Shown: one piece after another, positions 25,863 to 34,085 of the stretch
Position numbering within the stretch: position 1 is the stretch's first letter
Layout: the number at the start of each line of letters is the position of its first letter
Source: Nibrella saemangeumensis
GTDB taxonomy: Bacteria; Bacteroidota; Bacteroidia; Cytophagales; Spirosomataceae
DNA length: 48,656 nucleotides
Assembly (NCBI RefSeq): GCF_039541915.1
Contig: NZ_BAABHD010000068.1
Coordinates: 1 to 48,656 of the forward strand
Reading direction: 5' to 3'
The notes under the pieces: model-generated
The model's database searches: none
Told to the model about the DNA's origin: nothing
Seen by the model: only the letters and a program-made list of their open reading frames with translations
Position numbers and translations under genes: made by a program

Positions 25863-27404
25863 ATGAAAAGCAAATACCTATGCGTGCTTGTAGCCGGTTT
25901 ACTGACCGCTACCACCAGTTGCAACGAAATGCTGAACCCCCAACCGGTGGGTCTGCAAACCATTGACGCCACGTTTACCGACTTTGCCGGTACACTCGCG
26001 GCCGTTAACGGAGCGTACAGTACCCTCACCAGCGGCAACCTGTACCGGGGCAACAACGATATGCTCTACGTCGACTACGCCAGCGACGACATTGTGAACG
26101 TCAGCAAGCTGGCCTCCTCGGCCTATAGCCTGGTCGATTATTTTGAACTACCGGCCGACAACGGCATGACGTTTGGCCTGTGGGATGGCTTCTACCGGCT
26201 TATCTACCGCAGCAATGTTATCATCAACCGGGTACCTGGGCTAACGTTTCCGGTTGCCCAGTCGCGCAACTCGGCGGGCACGCTCTTCAAAGACCAGTTT
26301 GTGGGCGAAGCTAAATTCCTGCGGGCGTTTGCGTATTTTAACCTCGTACGCTTGTTTGGCGATGTTCCGCTGCGAACCGATGAGATTAAAAGCCCCACGG
26401 ATGTAAATATTCCCCGCACACCGGCCGCTCAGGTGTACCAGCAGATCATCGACGACCTGAAAGATGCGGCTGCCAAGCTTCCCCCCACTTACTCGGGCAG
26501 CGGAGCCGGTAATGAGCGTGGACGGGCCAGTCGCTGGGCGGCACTAGCTATGCTGGCCGATGTGTACCTCACCCAGAAGAACTACGCCGAAGCCAAGACC
26601 ACGGCCGCTCAGGTTATTACGCAGAGCGGTTTGAATCTGAACCCCAAATACGCCGATAACTTCGCGGCCCGTGGCGGTCAGGAAAATACGGCGGAGTCGC
26701 TGTTCGAAATCCAGTTCAGCAACGGCGGACAGGCTTCCGGTACGGCTCCGCTCGGTCAGAACTACAGCTTCATTATGGGGCCGACCAACAATGCCAGCGG
26801 TGGCGTTGTCAACCTGGCCGCCTACCGCCCATCGGATAATACCAATAGCGACAACGAAGCGGGTTTCCGGGGTGGTCTGATTCAGGAATACGAAGAAGGG
26901 GATGTCCGGCGCGATGTCAACTTCGGTCGTGGCCAGAGCGGTGACGGTACCCAGCGCTGGCTGACGGTCAAATACTACGTACCTGGCTCCGGGGCGGTTG
27001 GGCAAGCCAATTTCCCGGTCTACCGCTTAGCCGAAGTATACCTGATTTACGCCGAAGCGGCCAACGAATCAAACACAGTAGATGCGCTGGCGTATGAGTA
27101 CGTAAACCGGCTCCGTCGCCGGGCCTTCGACCTGCCGTTAACGACTGCTTCTGAGAAAGCCGACCTGAAGCCGGGCTTATCGCAGGCCGAGTTTCGGGCA
27201 GCCATCCGCTCGGAGCGCCGGAAAGAGCTGGCGATGGAAAACAAACGGTGGTTCGACCTGGTCCGTTACGGCTTCGACTACACCAATCAGGTGCTGAAAG
27301 TGGACCAGAAGCGGGACAACTTTACCCGGGACAAGCTGCTGTTCCCCATCGCCCGTATCGAAACCCTCAACAATCCTTTACTGACCCAAAACCCCGGCTA
27401 CTAA
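25863..27404 (+). CDS. SusD/RagB-family nutrient-binding lipoprotein
   Basis: The 513-residue lipoprotein (signal ending TTSC, C20) is the surface lid partner of SusC and captures substrate for the transporter. SusD features include the N-terminal GAYSTLTSGNLYRG, the TPR-like helices (DQFVGEAKFLRAFAYFNLVRLFGDVPL and RWAALAMLADVYLTQKNYAEA), and the C-terminal FPVYRLAEVYLIYAEAAN...IRSERRKELAMENKRWFDLVRYG block. The length is usual for the family. It is the fourth gene of the sigma/FecR/SusC unit and is followed 28 bases later by a DUF4397 lipoprotein. Confidence 0.95.
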   Translation: MKSKYLCVLVAGLLTATTSCNEMLNPQPVGLQTIDATFTDFAGTLAAVNGAYSTLTSGNLYRGNNDMLYVDYASDDIVNVSKLASSAYSLVDYFELPADNGMTFGLWDGFYRLIYRSNVIINRVPGLTFPVAQSRNSAGTLFKDQFVGEAKFLRAFAYFNLVRLFGDVPLRTDEIKSPTDVNIPRTPAAQVYQQIIDDLKDAAAKLPPTYSGSGAGNERGRASRWAALAMLADVYLTQKNYAEAKTTAAQVITQSGLNLNPKYADNFAARGGQENTAESLFEIQFSNGGQASGTAPLGQNYSFIMGPTNNASGGVVNLAAYRPSDNTNSDNEAGFRGGLIQEYEEGDVRRDVNFGRGQSGDGTQRWLTVKYYVPGSGAVGQANFPVYRLAEVYLIYAEAANESNTVDALAYEYVNRLRRRAFDLPLTTASEKADLKPGLSQAEFRAAIRSERRKELAMENKRWFDLVRYGFDYTNQVLKVDQKRDNFTRDKLLFPIARIETLNNPLLTQNPGY

Positions 27405-27432
27405 CTGGTAGGCTGTTAAACCGTACACGACT

Positions 27433-28212
27433 ATGAATTACCTACGCATATTTTGTTCAGTCAGCCTGACGGCCGGTATTCTGGGTCTGATGGCTTGTGA
27501 AAAAGACGACGTTGCCGGATTGGGCGAAGAAAAAGACAAAGGCAAAATTATCTTCGTCAATGCTGCGCCCAACTCTGCCACGGTAGCAGCGCAGGCCCAG
27601 CGCGAAATTGCCATCTTCCCGTTTTACAATAACGTGCAGTTCAACCTGTTTCCTATCAAATTCCCGTGGTCGAACGGGTACAAGGCATTTGCACCCGGGA
27701 CCATGACCATGCGGTTCGACACGGCACAGTCGCAGGCTAACAACCCGGCCGGACCAGCCGCCAAGGTGGCAGAGGTATCGTTTCCCATTCAGGCGGATAA
27801 GTATTATTCGGTTTACGCGATCGGTACAGCCCAGAAAGTGGAGATAGTCGTGCTGGACGACAATCTGGCCTTACCGGCACCAGGTAAAGCGAAGGTCCGG
27901 CTGATGAATTACTCACCGGATGCCGGCCCAATCGACATCGTGATCTCCGGTGGTGCCACGTTAGGGACCAGTCTGAAATTTAAGGATGTAAAGGACTTTT
28001 TTGAAATAGAACCCGGCACGTATACCATTCAGCTTCGGGAGGCAGGCACCGCCCGTGTACTGGCGTCAAAGTCCAACGTATTTATTGATCGGAATAGCTG
28101 CTACTCGATCTGGGCGCGTGGCTTCCGGACCACCCCCTCGCCGGGCAATTCAGTTTCGGGTCAGGGGCTGGACATCAGCTACCACGCCAACCGCTGGAGT
28201 GTTCCGCTTTAA
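27433..28212 (+). CDS. DUF4397-domain lipoprotein
   Basis: The 259-residue lipoprotein has lipobox LMAC (C22). The body matches DUF4397: an opening GKIIFVNAAPNSATV, the KVRLMNYSPDAGPIDIVISGG segment, FFEIEPGTYTIQLREAGT and VFIDRNSCYSIWARGF. DUF4397 is a beta-sandwich domain found beside SusCD in many Bacteroidota; its function is not established, and surface ligand binding is an inference from position. It is probably the last gene of the SusCD operon, as a GC hairpin terminator follows at 28247. Confidence 0.85.
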   Translation: MNYLRIFCSVSLTAGILGLMACEKDDVAGLGEEKDKGKIIFVNAAPNSATVAAQAQREIAIFPFYNNVQFNLFPIKFPWSNGYKAFAPGTMTMRFDTAQSQANNPAGPAAKVAEVSFPIQADKYYSVYAIGTAQKVEIVVLDDNLALPAPGKAKVRLMNYSPDAGPIDIVISGGATLGTSLKFKDVKDFFEIEPGTYTIQLREAGTARVLASKSNVFIDRNSCYSIWARGFRTTPSPGNSVSGQGLDISYHANRWSVPL

Positions 28213-28246
28213 GTTTTTACAAGGTTAGGGATAAACAGATTTACAG

Positions 28247-28280
28247 GCCCGGCTACTTCGCCGGGCTTTGTCTTTTCCCC
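28247..28280 (+). terminator. Terminator of the sigma/FecR/SusCD operon
   Basis: GCCCGGC (28247-28253) pairs with GCCGGGC (28260-28266) around a 6-base loop and is followed by TTTGTCTTTT. It lies 35 bases after the DUF4397 gene stop. Confidence 0.75.
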
Positions 28281-28302
28281 TTCCCCAGCCAGCCTATCTC
28301 CC

Positions 28303-28340
28303 TGCTTACTGCCTACTGAAAACTGCCCACTGCCTACTCA
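28303..28340. repeat. Tandem degenerate ACTGCCTACTG repeat
   Basis: The segment reads as four near copies of ACTGCCT or ACTGCCC (TGCTTACTGCCT, ACTGAAAACTGCCC, ACTGCCTACTCA). The same words form the inverted repeat at 7974-8056. It lies between the SusCD operon terminator and the M1 peptidase gene. I see no matching left arm here. Confidence 0.55.
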
Positions 28341-28398
28341 TCTTCTGGTTTCCTCCGTTTTGGTTCGTAACTTCGGGCATTGAATGTCAACCTGACCG

Positions 28399-30045
28399 AT
28401 GAGATGTTGGTGGCTGGCCGTAGCGGCCATGTTTTGTTCCCTGATTTCGTTTGCTCAGCAGCCGGACTCGACGTATCGCTTTACCCGCCAGGATTCGCTG
28501 CGGGGTGGCCAGCGCTCCGAACGGACCGGCTACGATGTGACCTTCTACGACCTCAACCTGAACGTTAACCCGGCTACCCGCACCATCGACGGCAGCAATA
28601 CCATTCGTTACCGGGTCAAAGAGCCCTTCCGGCGGATGCAGATTGACCTGTTCGGGAATATGCAGATTGCGGCCATAATGCAGAATGGCCAGAAGTTACC
28701 GTTCAAACGGGATGGGAATGCCGTGTTTGTGGACATGAAAGACGCGCAGCCGGTGGGGCAGCTCCGGGAGGTGAAGGTAACGTACAGCGGTAGTCCGCAA
28801 GTGGCCAAAAATCCGCCCTGGGATGGTGGGTTTGTATGGCGGCAGGACCCGAACGGCAAACCCTGGGTAACCGTTACCTGCCAAAGTACCGGTGCCAGCC
28901 TGTGGTGGCCCTGTAAAGATCATCCCTCCGACGAGCCGGATTCCATGCGTATTACCTGCCGCGTGCCCAATGGCCTCACCTGTGTATCAAACGGCACGCT
29001 ACAAACCAGGCGACCCGCCCGCACCGCCGGACAGACTGAATTTATCTGGACTGTTCGTTATCCGATCAATACCTACAACGTTACGCTTAATATTGCCAAT
29101 TACGCCTATTTTAAAGACGAGTACCGCAGCCTCGACCGGCAGGCCTTGCCGTTGAATTATTACGTACTGCCCCATAATCTCGAAAAAGCCAAATCGCATT
29201 TTGAGCAGGTAAAAGCGATGCTGGACTGCTACGAGAAGTACTTCGGCAAGTTTCCGTTCTGGCGCGACGGCTACAAACTGGTCGAAACCCCCTACTGGGG
29301 CATGGAACACCAGACCGCCATTGCTTACGGCAACAATTACCGCAACACCCCTTTTGGCTTCGACTTCATCATCATTCACGAAAGCGGGCATGAGTATTTC
29401 GGTAACAGCCTTAGCGCCGGCGATTCGGGCGAGATGTGGATTCATGAAGCCTTCGCTACCTACGCCGAAGCGCTGTATATGGAATGCACCCACAGCATTC
29501 CGAAAGCCATTGAGTACCTGAACGTGCAGCGAAAGCTGATCAAAAACCAATACCCAATGCTCGGACCGCTGGGCGTGAATTACCAGCACAAAGACACGGA
29601 TATTTATTACAAAGGCTCCTGGATGCTGCATACGCTCCGCCACGCAGTGGATAACGACAACGTCTGGTTTAAAGCTCTTAAAGCGCTGGCTACCGAGAAA
29701 AAACTCTCTATCGTTACGACTGACGAAGTCATCGACTTTTTAGAACTGAAAACGCAGGTAGATTTACAGTCGATTGCCGACCAATACCTGAAATATACCG
29801 GTATTCCCGTTTTAGAGTATAAAGTCCTGGCAAAAAGCGACAAACAATGGGAAGTTCGCCACCGCTGGGTAGCGGATACAGAGGGCTTCAACCTGCCGGT
29901 GAAGGTACGATTCGGTTTTGGGGAGTGGCAGACCATATACCCCAAAACTGAATGGAGTGCCACCAACGTTAAATTCAGCTCCGGCTGGATCAATTTTAAT
30001 ACCGATTACGGCCTGTTCAACATCCGGCAAGTTCGTTTAGAATAA
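28399..30045 (+). CDS. Exported M1-family metallopeptidase
   Basis: The 548-residue product has a signal peptide (residues 1-19, ending SFAQ). The gluzincin motif is HESGH (327-331) with E350 18 residues later (IHEAFATYAEALY), giving a zinc site typical of M1 aminopeptidases. The exopeptidase motif region reads YWGMEHQTAI, a GMEH variant of the classical GxMEN. The N-terminal beta-domain (VTFYDLNLNVNPATRTIDGSNTIRY) is family-typical, while the C-terminal helical domain is short. It should trim peptides in the periplasm or outside the cell. It starts 53 bases after the repeat at 28303 and is followed 15 bases later by the nucleotidase pair, a likely operon. Confidence 0.9.
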   Translation: MRCWWLAVAAMFCSLISFAQQPDSTYRFTRQDSLRGGQRSERTGYDVTFYDLNLNVNPATRTIDGSNTIRYRVKEPFRRMQIDLFGNMQIAAIMQNGQKLPFKRDGNAVFVDMKDAQPVGQLREVKVTYSGSPQVAKNPPWDGGFVWRQDPNGKPWVTVTCQSTGASLWWPCKDHPSDEPDSMRITCRVPNGLTCVSNGTLQTRRPARTAGQTEFIWTVRYPINTYNVTLNIANYAYFKDEYRSLDRQALPLNYYVLPHNLEKAKSHFEQVKAMLDCYEKYFGKFPFWRDGYKLVETPYWGMEHQTAIAYGNNYRNTPFGFDFIIIHESGHEYFGNSLSAGDSGEMWIHEAFATYAEALYMECTHSIPKAIEYLNVQRKLIKNQYPMLGPLGVNYQHKDTDIYYKGSWMLHTLRHAVDNDNVWFKALKALATEKKLSIVTTDEVIDFLELKTQVDLQSIADQYLKYTGIPVLEYKVLAKSDKQWEVRHRWVADTEGFNLPVKVRFGFGEWQTIYPKTEWSATNVKFSSGWINFNTDYGLFNIRQVRLE

Positions 30046-30060
30046 GCGTTTTCAGAACCT

Positions 30061-30807
30061 ATGCAACGACTAAAACTCATATACTTTCTGGCGTTGACAG
30101 CAGCCCTGTCAGCCTGCCAGAACACGTACTATCCAACTGGCCGGACCTACAACCGGATCGAGGTAGACGCCACAACCCAGGCTGATACGGGTATGTCGCG
30201 TTTTCTGCAACCGTACAAACAGCAACTCGACCAGACTATGACGGAAATGCTGGTCCGATCGGATGTATCGCTGGAAAAAGGGAAGCCGGAGTCGGCTATC
30301 AACAACCTGCTGGCCGATGCCCTGCGCCAGGAAGCCGGTAAACGCTACGGTAAGCCCATCGATATCGGGCACCTCAACTACAGCGGTGTCCGGTCCGGGC
30401 TGCCCAAAGGTCCCATTACGGTCGGCAACATCTACGAAGTGATGCCGTTCGACAACCAGATTACGGTCCTGACCCTGAAAGGTTCGCAGGTGATGCAGTT
30501 GTTGAATCACTTCCTGAAAGACGAAGCCCTGGTGATAAGCGGCCTGCGGGCCACCATTGCCAACGATAAAGTGCAGTCGGTTACACTGGCGAATGGCAAG
30601 CCGCTGCAACCGGATGAGACCTATACCGTTGCTATGAGCGACTACGTAGCCAACGGTGGCAGTGGCGCTTCGTTCCTGAAAGATGCCGTCCGGCGCGAAG
30701 ACCTCAACGTGAACATCCGCGACGCTTTTATCGACTATTTCCGGCAACTGGGCAAAGCTGGTCAGCCAATCAATCCAACTACTGATGGACGCATTACAAT
30801 CCAATAG
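30061..30807 (+). CDS. 5'-nucleotidase C-terminal domain lipoprotein (split nucleotidase, C half)
   Basis: The 248-residue lipoprotein (lipobox LSAC, C19) contains only the C-terminal substrate-binding domain of UshA-type 5'-nucleotidases: INNLLADALRQEAGKRYG, IGHLNYSGVRSGLPKGPITVGNIYEVMPFDNQ, LTLKGSQVMQLLNHF, TYTVAMSDYVANGGSG. It has no metallophosphatase domain; that half is encoded by the next gene, which overlaps it by 23 bases. In the usual single-chain enzyme this domain follows the catalytic one, so the gene order is the reverse of the domain order. The two should form a complex hydrolysing nucleotides outside the cytoplasm. Confidence 0.87.
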   Translation: MQRLKLIYFLALTAALSACQNTYYPTGRTYNRIEVDATTQADTGMSRFLQPYKQQLDQTMTEMLVRSDVSLEKGKPESAINNLLADALRQEAGKRYGKPIDIGHLNYSGVRSGLPKGPITVGNIYEVMPFDNQITVLTLKGSQVMQLLNHFLKDEALVISGLRATIANDKVQSVTLANGKPLQPDETYTVAMSDYVANGGSGASFLKDAVRREDLNVNIRDAFIDYFRQLGKAGQPINPTTDGRITIQ

Positions 30808-31717
30808 ACGCCAGTTTCTGAAGCTGCTGGGCACCACGGCCGTCATCGGCAGTGTAGCCCCCGACACGCTGGCCCTACCCCGGCTGTTTCCGCCGAAGAC
30901 TACGCAACTTACCATTCTGCACACCAACGACGTACACAGCCGGCTCGACCCGTTTCCGATGGACGGTAGTCGCAACGCCGGTAAGGGCGGAGTCGCCCGG
31001 CGTACGACGCTCATTGAGCGTATCCGGCAGGAACAGAAGAACGTGTTGTTGTTTGATGCCGGCGATTTGTTTCAGGGAACACCCTACTTTAACGTATTCA
31101 AGGGCGAACCCGAAGTGCTGGCGATGAACCGAATGGGCTATGATGCCTCCACCATCGGCAACCACGACTTCGACGCCGGTATGGACAATATGCGCACGCA
31201 GTTCCGCAAGGCCAGCTTCCCGTTCCTCATTGCCAATTATGACTTCAAAGATACCGTCATGGAGGGCCAGACGCAGCGGTATAAGGTATTCAAAAAAGAC
31301 GGCGTGAAGATTGGCGTGTTCGGCCTGGGAATTGCGCTGGAAGGGCTGGTTCCCAAATCGCTCTACGAAGAAACGCGCTATCTCGACCCGATTGAAGCCG
31401 GCAACAACGCAGCGGCTATTCTCAAGAACAACGAGGTATGTGACTACGTGGTCTGCCTGTCGCACCTCGGTTTCAAATACCAGGGGCCGGAGGTATCCGA
31501 TCACGTGCTGGCGGCCCAGAGCCGGGATATTGACCTGATTATCGGAGGGCACACGCATACCTTTCTGGAAGCCCCCGTCAGCGTACCGAATCAGAACGGA
31601 AAGCCGGTCCTCATCAACCAGGTCGGTTTTGCCGGCATCTACCTCGGCCGCATCGATCTGACCTTTGAGCGCGGTAAGGACGCTCAGGCTAAAGGCCAGG
31701 CGGTTGAGGTGAAGTAG
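30785..31717 (+). CDS. Metallophosphatase, 5'-nucleotidase N-terminal domain (split nucleotidase, catalytic half)
   Basis: The 310-residue product carries the catalytic metallophosphoesterase domain of UshA-type nucleotidases: LTILHTNDVHSRL (D-x-H), FDAGDLFQGT, IGNHDFDAGMD, CLSHLGFKYQG and GGHTHTFLE supply the two-metal site. The N-terminus (SNRRQFLKLLGTTAV, from residue 6) is a Tat-type signal with RR and FLK. That differs from the lipoprotein signal of the partner gene. It lacks the C-terminal substrate domain. The start ATG 30785 lies within the partner gene, overlapping 23 bases, suggesting translational coupling and a fixed ratio of the two parts. Confidence 0.88.
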   Translation: MDALQSNRRQFLKLLGTTAVIGSVAPDTLALPRLFPPKTTQLTILHTNDVHSRLDPFPMDGSRNAGKGGVARRTTLIERIRQEQKNVLLFDAGDLFQGTPYFNVFKGEPEVLAMNRMGYDASTIGNHDFDAGMDNMRTQFRKASFPFLIANYDFKDTVMEGQTQRYKVFKKDGVKIGVFGLGIALEGLVPKSLYEETRYLDPIEAGNNAAAILKNNEVCDYVVCLSHLGFKYQGPEVSDHVLAAQSRDIDLIIGGHTHTFLEAPVSVPNQNGKPVLINQVGFAGIYLGRIDLTFERGKDAQAKGQAVEVK

Positions 31718-31737
31718 AGAATACCAACAGAACTGAG

Positions 31738-31745
31738 TATCTTTG
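31738..31745 (+). promoter_or_regulatory. Candidate -7 element for the toxin-antitoxin locus (TATCTTTG)
   Basis: TATCTTTG fits TAnnTTTG exactly and ends 19 bases before the antitoxin start. No matching -33 element is seen at the right distance. Confidence 0.45.
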
Positions 31746-31764
31746 CAGGACATTCAATATAGGT

Positions 31765-32016
31765 ATGGAAAATACGGCTCTTCTGAAAGATAAGTTTCAT
31801 CGGTTAATTGATGAAATAGACAGTGAAGACTTGCTTAGGCAGTTTTATGAAGCCTTGTCCGCTACAGCTTCAGATAATGAAGGAGCTTTATGGAATGACT
31901 TGTCTCCTTCGCAGCAAAAATCAATCCTGGAAGCCTATAATGAAAGTGAAGAGACAACTCAACGGCTAAGCCATGAAGCGGTTGTGAAGAAGTACCAACA
32001 ATGGCGTACATCATAA
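31765..32016 (+). CDS. Putative antitoxin of a RelE/ParE-type toxin-antitoxin pair
   Basis: The 83-residue acidic protein has the pattern of small Bacteroidota antitoxins: a helical N-terminus (LKDKFHRLIDEIDSEDLLRQFYEAL), a middle LWNDLSPSQQKSILEAYNESEE and a C-terminal VVKKYQQWRTS toxin-binding tail. It has no clear helix-turn-helix, so operon repression is uncertain. The next gene overlaps its last 16 bases and is a RelE/ParE-like toxin interrupted by a stop codon; the call depends on this context. Base composition is more AT-rich than the flanking genes, fitting a mobile module. Confidence 0.7.
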   Translation: MENTALLKDKFHRLIDEIDSEDLLRQFYEALSATASDNEGALWNDLSPSQQKSILEAYNESEETTQRLSHEAVVKKYQQWRTS

Positions 32017-32297
32017 CCTGGACCAAGGCAGGAGACCGAAGTTTATATGAAATTGCAAGTTTTCTGACGGAACATTGAGACGAAAAAGTTGCCCATGACT
32101 TTATTGATAAAGTTTTCAAAACGGTAGCTTTGCTGGAAAATTTTCCGGAATTAGGTAGTATTGCTGTAGCGGATAAGGGAATCAGAGCTCTGTTGATTAA
32201 CCCGTATACACGATTGTTCTATCGAATTAAAGGACAAGAGGTCATCATTCTTAAACTAATTGACACTCGGCGGGATATAAACCCGCGTGATTTATAA
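32001..32297 (+). pseudogene. RelE/ParE-family toxin gene with an in-frame TGA
   Basis: From ATG 32001 the frame gives MAYIITWTKAGDRSLYEIAS... then a TGA at codon 26 (32076-32078), then continues open for 72 further codons to TAA at 32295-32297. Total length is 98 codons, the normal size of a RelE/ParE toxin, with no frameshift. After the stop the frame shows DEKVAHDFIDKV, LLENFPELGS, RALLINPYTRLFYRI and VIILKLIDTRRD, all typical of the family. The stop sits where homologues usually have Trp (EHWxEKVA), so one TGG-to-TGA change would explain it. The start overlaps the antitoxin by 16 bases. Sequencing error or readthrough cannot be excluded; selenocysteine is unlikely. Confidence 0.8.
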
Positions 32298-32298
32298 T

Positions 32299-32988
32299 AT
32301 GAAATTCGGCGTTGTTGTATTTCCCGGCTCCAACTGCGATCAGGATGCAGTGGATGCCCTTCAGCATAACCTGGGCCAGCAGGTAGTGAAGCTCTGGCAC
32401 AAAGACCACGACCTGCAAGGGTGCGACTTTATTATCCTGCCCGGTGGGTTCTCCTACGGCGATTACCTGCGGACGGGTGCCGTAGCGCGGTTCTCACCCA
32501 TCATGAACGAAGTGATCGCGCACGCGAAGCGGGGCGGCTACCTGATGGGTATCTGCAACGGCTTCCAGATTCTGGCCGAAGCGCACCTGGTGCCGGGCGT
32601 GCTGCTGCGCAACACCAACCAGCGGTATATCTGCAAAAACGTCCATCTATTGCCCCAATCCCAAAAAGCGCTGCTGACGGCGGGACTGGACCAACGGGCG
32701 TACAAGATACCCATCGCCCACGGTGAAGGCCGCTATTATGCCGATGCGGAGACGCTGAAACTATTGAATGACAACGACCAGATTCTGTTCCGCTATTGCG
32801 ACGAGAACGGCAACATTACAGAGGAAACGAACTGCAACGGAAGCCTGGAGAATATTGCGGGAGTCTGCAATGAGCAGGGGAATGTGTTTGGGATGATGCC
32901 ACACCCGGAGCGGGCTTCTGATCCGATGCTGGGCAATACCGACGGCAAAATTATTCTGGAGCAGTTGCTCAATGCCGTTTTTGTATAA
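32299..32988 (+). CDS. purQ: Phosphoribosylformylglycinamidine synthase subunit PurQ
   Basis: PurQ is the glutaminase subunit of FGAM synthase, supplying ammonia for the fourth step of purine synthesis in the cytoplasm. The 229-residue product starts at ATG 32299; a GTG at 32287 inside the toxin pseudogene is less likely. It has the class I amidotransferase triad: nucleophile C86 in GICNGFQ and H202/E204 in PHPERAS, plus N-terminal VVFPGSNCDQDA typical of PurQ. PurL and PurS are not in the window. It begins one base after the toxin stop, which appears coincidental. A perfect 15-bp terminator follows. Confidence 0.96.
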   Translation: MKFGVVVFPGSNCDQDAVDALQHNLGQQVVKLWHKDHDLQGCDFIILPGGFSYGDYLRTGAVARFSPIMNEVIAHAKRGGYLMGICNGFQILAEAHLVPGVLLRNTNQRYICKNVHLLPQSQKALLTAGLDQRAYKIPIAHGEGRYYADAETLKLLNDNDQILFRYCDENGNITEETNCNGSLENIAGVCNEQGNVFGMMPHPERASDPMLGNTDGKIILEQLLNAVFV

Positions 32989-33000
32989 ATGAATATGAAT

Positions 33001-33037
33001 AAAAAAGCAGCACCCCGACTATGGGTGCTGCTTTTTT
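33001..33037. terminator. Bidirectional terminator between purQ and the receiver-cyclase gene
   Basis: AAAAAAGCAGCACCC (33001-33015) and GGGTGCTGCTTTTTT (33023-33037) are perfect 15-base arms with a 7-base loop. Each strand reads GC stem then six T, so it ends purQ and the convergent cyclase gene. The right arm overlaps two bases of the cyclase stop codon. Confidence 0.92.
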
Positions 33038-34085
33038 ATTCCAGTACCTCGTACACAACGACCGGGTTACTCTTATTTTTAAGGGTTACTTCCCCGATCT
33101 TTTCGCAATGAAAAGACTCTTTTACCCGCTGATAAGCCGGCTCACTAATTACAATCTGCCCGGCTTTGGCCACCGATTGTAACCGCTGAGCCGTATTGAC
33201 TGTATCGCCAATCACCGTATAATCCAGCCGCCGGAGCGTAGCCGAGCCGATATTACCCGATATCATCTCCCCCGTGTTAACACCAATGGATACTTTAGGT
33301 AAAAATGCCGGCTGACCGGGCAATGGCTCCTGAATCAACTCAATCTGCGTACGCACTGCCAGTGCGGCCTCAATAGCCCGGTCGAGGTGGTAATCACCCC
33401 GAAAAACCGCCATGACGGCATCGCCCATAAACTTATCGACGTAGCCACCCTGTGCAATAATCTCCTTCACCATCACGTCGAAATACTTATTAATAAGCCG
33501 CACTACGGTATCGGCCTGTTCGCGTTCGGTGATAGCCGTAAAACCGCAGATGTCAATGAAAACGACGGTCCCCTCAACGGTTTCGTTATCCAGCAACGCC
33601 GACTCAAACTCCCGCCGGCTCATGAAATTCAGCACGTTCTCATCGACGTACATGCGGAGGATATTATTTTCCTTAATGGCCTGTAAGGTGTCCCGCAGTT
33701 GCTGCACATGCCTAATGGTCTTCTGCATTGTTACCTCCAGGTCCTCAAAGTCTACCGGCTTGCAGACGAAATCAAAGGCACCCCGGTTCATGGCGGTCCG
33801 GATGTTCCCCATATCGCCGTAGGCCGAAACAATTACCGCCTTAATCAGCGGGCTCATCTCATTGATCCGGACCAGCAGCGTTAACCCATCCATTTCGGGC
33901 ATGTTGATGTCGCTGAGGACCATGTCAATATCTGATTCCTCCTGTAGTTTGCTGAGCGCTTCCCGTCCGTTTCCGGCAAAAACAAAGTCATACAGGCCTT
34001 CTCTGATCTGCCGGCGAAACTTTTTCTTGATCAGAAACTCCAGGTCTGACTCATCGTCAACAACCAGGATTTTGGCCTTTGTCAT
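33036..34085 (-). CDS. Receiver-domain class III nucleotidyl cyclase
   Basis: The 349-residue protein joins a CheY-like receiver (1-125: acidic D10/D11, phosphoacceptor D59 in LSDINMPEMDG, K109 in CKPVD) through a helical linker (~126-165) to a class III adenylate/guanylate cyclase domain (~170-349). Both metal-binding aspartates are present (D178 in FIDICGFT, D222 in KFMGDAV). So are K218 and D288 (LDYTVIGDT), the pair associated with adenine recognition, and the transition-state N297 and R301 (NTAQR). An active adenylate cyclase switched by phosphorylation is therefore plausible. It overlaps the CheY-like gene by 4 bases and ends the two-kinase operon. Confidence 0.92.
   Translation of the reverse strand: MTKAKILVVDDESDLEFLIKKKFRRQIREGLYDFVFAGNGREALSKLQEESDIDMVLSDINMPEMDGLTLLVRINEMSPLIKAVIVSAYGDMGNIRTAMNRGAFDFVCKPVDFEDLEVTMQKTIRHVQQLRDTLQAIKENNILRMYVDENVLNFMSRREFESALLDNETVEGTVVFIDICGFTAITEREQADTVVRLINKYFDVMVKEIIAQGGYVDKFMGDAVMAVFRGDYHLDRAIEAALAVRTQIELIQEPLPGQPAFLPKVSIGVNTGEMISGNIGSATLRRLDYTVIGDTVNTAQRLQSVAKAGQIVISEPAYQRVKESFHCEKIGEVTLKNKSNPVVVYEVLE

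Noticed and set aside
32076..32078. Selenocysteine reading of the toxin TGA
   Set aside because: RelE/ParE toxins are not selenoproteins, and the position fits a lost Trp codon.
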